A stretch of DNA of 64,000 nucleotides from an uncultured Bacteroidia bacterium. Lineage in GTDB: Bacteria > Bacteroidota > Bacteroidia > Bacteroidales > F082. Location: contig CADADR010000007.1 of the NCBI GenBank assembly GCA_902786745.1, positions 1-64,000 of the forward strand, in the 5' to 3' direction. The notes below the pieces were generated by a model. That model did not search any database, was not told the origin of the DNA, and saw only the letters and a program-made list of their open reading frames with translations. Positions 62,701-64,000 of this stretch are shown here, piece by piece. The position numbers and the translations under genes are program-made. How positions within the stretch are numbered: position 1 is the first letter of the stretch; each line of letters opens with the position of its first letter.

Positions 62701-63245
62701 AGTTGTCCATCTTTTTCCTCGTATTGCCGGCCGCATTCGCAATGCAATGTGGGGCCAAGGCGTTTGCCGCATTCGCAGACCCAACCGATCTGGCGGGCGG
62801 GCACGCCGGCCATCAGGGCGTAGGGCTTCACGTCTTTGGTCACCACGGCGCCGGCGGCGATGAGGGCGCATCGGCCCACGGTATGGCCACAGACCACGGT
62901 GGAGTTGGCACCCAAGGAGGCACCTTCGCAGATCTTCGTTTTGGCGTAGACACCGTGCACGGGGAAGTGGGCACGTGGTGTGGTCACGTTGGTGAACACA
63001 CAGCTCGGGCCACAGAACACGTTGTCCTCAATCTCGACGCCTTCGTAGATGGAGACGTTGTTTTGTACGCGGACGCCGTTGCCGATCTTGACGTTGCAGC
63101 CCACGTTCACGTTCTGTCCGAAGGAGCAATTCTCGCCGATGACGGCACCCTTTTGGATGTGGCAGAAATGCCAGATCTTGGTTCCTTTGCCGATGGTCAC
63201 GTCGTCGTCGACGTAGCTGCTTTCGTGTATGTAGAAATCACTCAT
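62685..63245 (-). CDS. WbpD/WlbB-like UDP-sugar N-acetyltransferase
   Basis: A 186-residue left-handed beta-helix acetyltransferase. The WbpD-type blocks FYIHESSYVDDDVTIGKGTK, IWHFCHIQKGAVIGENCSFG (in parts) and CVFTNVTTPRAHFP are intact, ending MAGVPARQIGWV. A short C-terminal zinc ribbon (CECGKRL, CECGRQY) is typical of this type. It acetylates the 3-amino group of UDP-2-acetamido-3-amino-glucuronate, the product of the adjacent aminotransferase. The last residues run into the heptamer repeat. Confidence 0.9.
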   Translation of the reverse strand: MSDFYIHESSYVDDDVTIGKGTKIWHFCHIQKGAVIGENCSFGQNVNVGCNVKIGNGVRVQNNVSIYEGVEIEDNVFCGPSCVFTNVTTPRAHFPVHGVYAKTKICEGASLGANSTVVCGHTVGRCALIAAGAVVTKDVKPYALMAGVPARQIGWVCECGKRLGPTLHCECGRQYEEKDGQLNSKL

Positions 63246-63290
63246 AATAATTCTTTTATAGTCGGCCCTTCGACAGGCTCAGGGACCTTA
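63246..63290. repeat. Short GGCCCTTCGACAGGCTCAGG repeat
   Basis: The gap contains GGCCCTTCGACAGGCTCAGG followed by GACC (63262-63285), a REP-like sequence that I recall as very common in Bacteroidetes genomes. It can form a small stem. Confidence 0.5.
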
Positions 63291-63293
63291 ACT

Positions 63294-64000
63294 TTATTCC
63301 CAGCCGGAGGCCAGCACGTCGGCGATATGGATCACCTTGATGGGCAAGCCTTCCTTCTCGATATAGGCTTTCTGGAGCATGAGGCAGGTCATGTCGGTCG
63401 ACACGATGTACTCCGCACCTGTATTCATTGCGTTCTTCACCTTATGGCTCGCCATACCCATGGCCAGCGTTTCGTGGTTGACCTCCAACGAGAAGTCGGC
63501 GCCGCAGCACAGGTCGGGCTGTTTCATCTCCACTAGCTCGAGGCCTCTCACCTTGGAAAGTAGCTGACGTGCTTCCTTGCCCAAGCCCAGGCCGCGCAGA
63601 GCGCTGCAACTGTCGTGGAAGGTCACCTTATAGGGGAACTCTGCGCCGAAGTCATCGAAATGCACCTTGTTGACCAAGAAGTCGGTCAGCTCATAGACAT
63701 TGGCCACCATCCTCTTGAAGTTCAAGTGGTTGGCCGTGTTGAAGAAGAGTTCGGGATAGCGTTTCTTGATGTAGTGCACACAGGCCGCCGAGGGAGCCAC
63801 CACGGGGCCGTTGTAGGAGAAGTCGTTGAGGAACTTGTCGCCCAGTTCTTTAGCCTCTTCGAGGAGGCCTGCGTTATAGGCGAAGCGACCGCAGCAGGTC
63901 TGCTCCGAGTTGTACTCCACCTCAACGCCCGCGCGCTCCAACACCTTCATGGTATGGAAGGCCACGGAAGGGAAAAACTGGTCGATGATGCAAGGTACAA
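63294..64000 (-). CDS. lutA: LutA/YkgE-like Fe-S oxidoreductase subunit, 5' truncated
   Basis: The C-terminal about 235 residues of a LutA/GlpC-type (CCG-domain) protein; the 5' end lies beyond the window. The frame is open to the right edge (VPCIIDQFFPSVAFHTMKV). The cysteine motifs are TCCGRFAYNAG and PDLCCGADFSLE, and a HDSCSALRGLG block matches the CCG domain. In the LutABC complex such a subunit passes electrons from L-lactate. No LutB or LutC is in the window. The end of the gene is followed by a short repeat. Confidence 0.82.
   Translation of the reverse strand, partial: VPCIIDQFFPSVAFHTMKVLERAGVEVEYNSEQTCCGRFAYNAGLLEEAKELGDKFLNDFSYNGPVVAPSAACVHYIKKRYPELFFNTANHLNFKRMVANVYELTDFLVNKVHFDDFGAEFPYKVTFHDSCSALRGLGLGKEARQLLSKVRGLELVEMKQPDLCCGADFSLEVNHETLAMGMASHKVKNAMNTGAEYIVSTDMTCLMLQKAYIEKEGLPIKVIHIADVLASGWE

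Overview
The window is a stretch of a Bacteroidales (Bacteroidetes) chromosome, probably a gut or rumen lineage. The evidence is the glycogen gene set (GT3 synthase, GH57, GT4, GH133), an M3 lipoprotein peptidase, Bacteroidetes-type promoters (TTG, about 20 bp, TAnnTTTG) just upstream of several genes, and little Shine-Dalgarno signal. I saw no tRNA, rRNA or CRISPR. All but one gene (the M3 peptidase) lie on the minus strand, so transcription runs from high to low coordinates.

Layout by position. 1-141: N-terminus of a secreted protein. 438-9312: glycogen/alpha-glucan operon, read GDE (GH133), GT4, GH57, then a glycogen synthase-phosphorylase fusion that ends at a strong terminator. 9427-11553: dcp-like M3 lipoprotein peptidase, divergent from the glycogen operon. 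11554-12600: about 1 kb of tandemly duplicated intergenic palindromic elements. 12648-16631: polysaccharide export trio (PHP phosphatase, Wzc-like tyrosine kinase with a Gly-Tyr repeat tail, Wza-like lipoprotein) behind a clear promoter. 16727-18454: L-fucose permease and a sugar mutarotase. 18460-20931: two small mobile-looking genes (GxxExxY and four-helix bundle) in palindromic repeats, plus a nucleotidyltransferase-GHMP kinase fusion. 20947-22969: GDP-L-fucose synthesis (fcl, gmd). 22980-27160: accessory patch with an AAA ATPase, a lipoprotein, a cyclase-like SatD protein with a DUF3307 membrane partner, two small ORFs and gene remnants.

27161-62639 is a large, more AT-rich surface polysaccharide cluster of closely packed, often 1-8 bp overlapping genes. 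It encodes about ten glycosyltransferases, sugar O- and N-acyltransferases, an MBOAT/SGNH acylation pair, a polysaccharide deacetylase, a CapA-like protein and a PaaK-like adenylating enzyme. Sugar pathways include a dTDP-Fuc4NAc-type step pair (RffA/RffC), a near-complete pseudaminic acid pathway (PseB, PseC, PseF, PseI and a tandem GNAT protein, with no visible PseG), and a VioA-like aminotransferase beside two ATP-grasp ligases. An ABC exporter (Wzm/Wzt) and an initiating sugar transferase follow. 61509-63245 encodes a WbpE/WbpD-like pair for a diacetamido-uronic acid. The window ends in a LutA-like Fe-S protein.

Together the genes point to a capsule or O-antigen containing fucose, an amino-dideoxy sugar, a diacetamido-uronate and pseudaminic acid. 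The most promising little-described items are the SatD/DUF3307 operon, the kinase-nucleotidyltransferase fusion, the VioA/ATP-grasp module, the missing PseG, and the repeat families that carry small cargo genes. Functions are assigned from sequence motifs read by eye; no database search was run.
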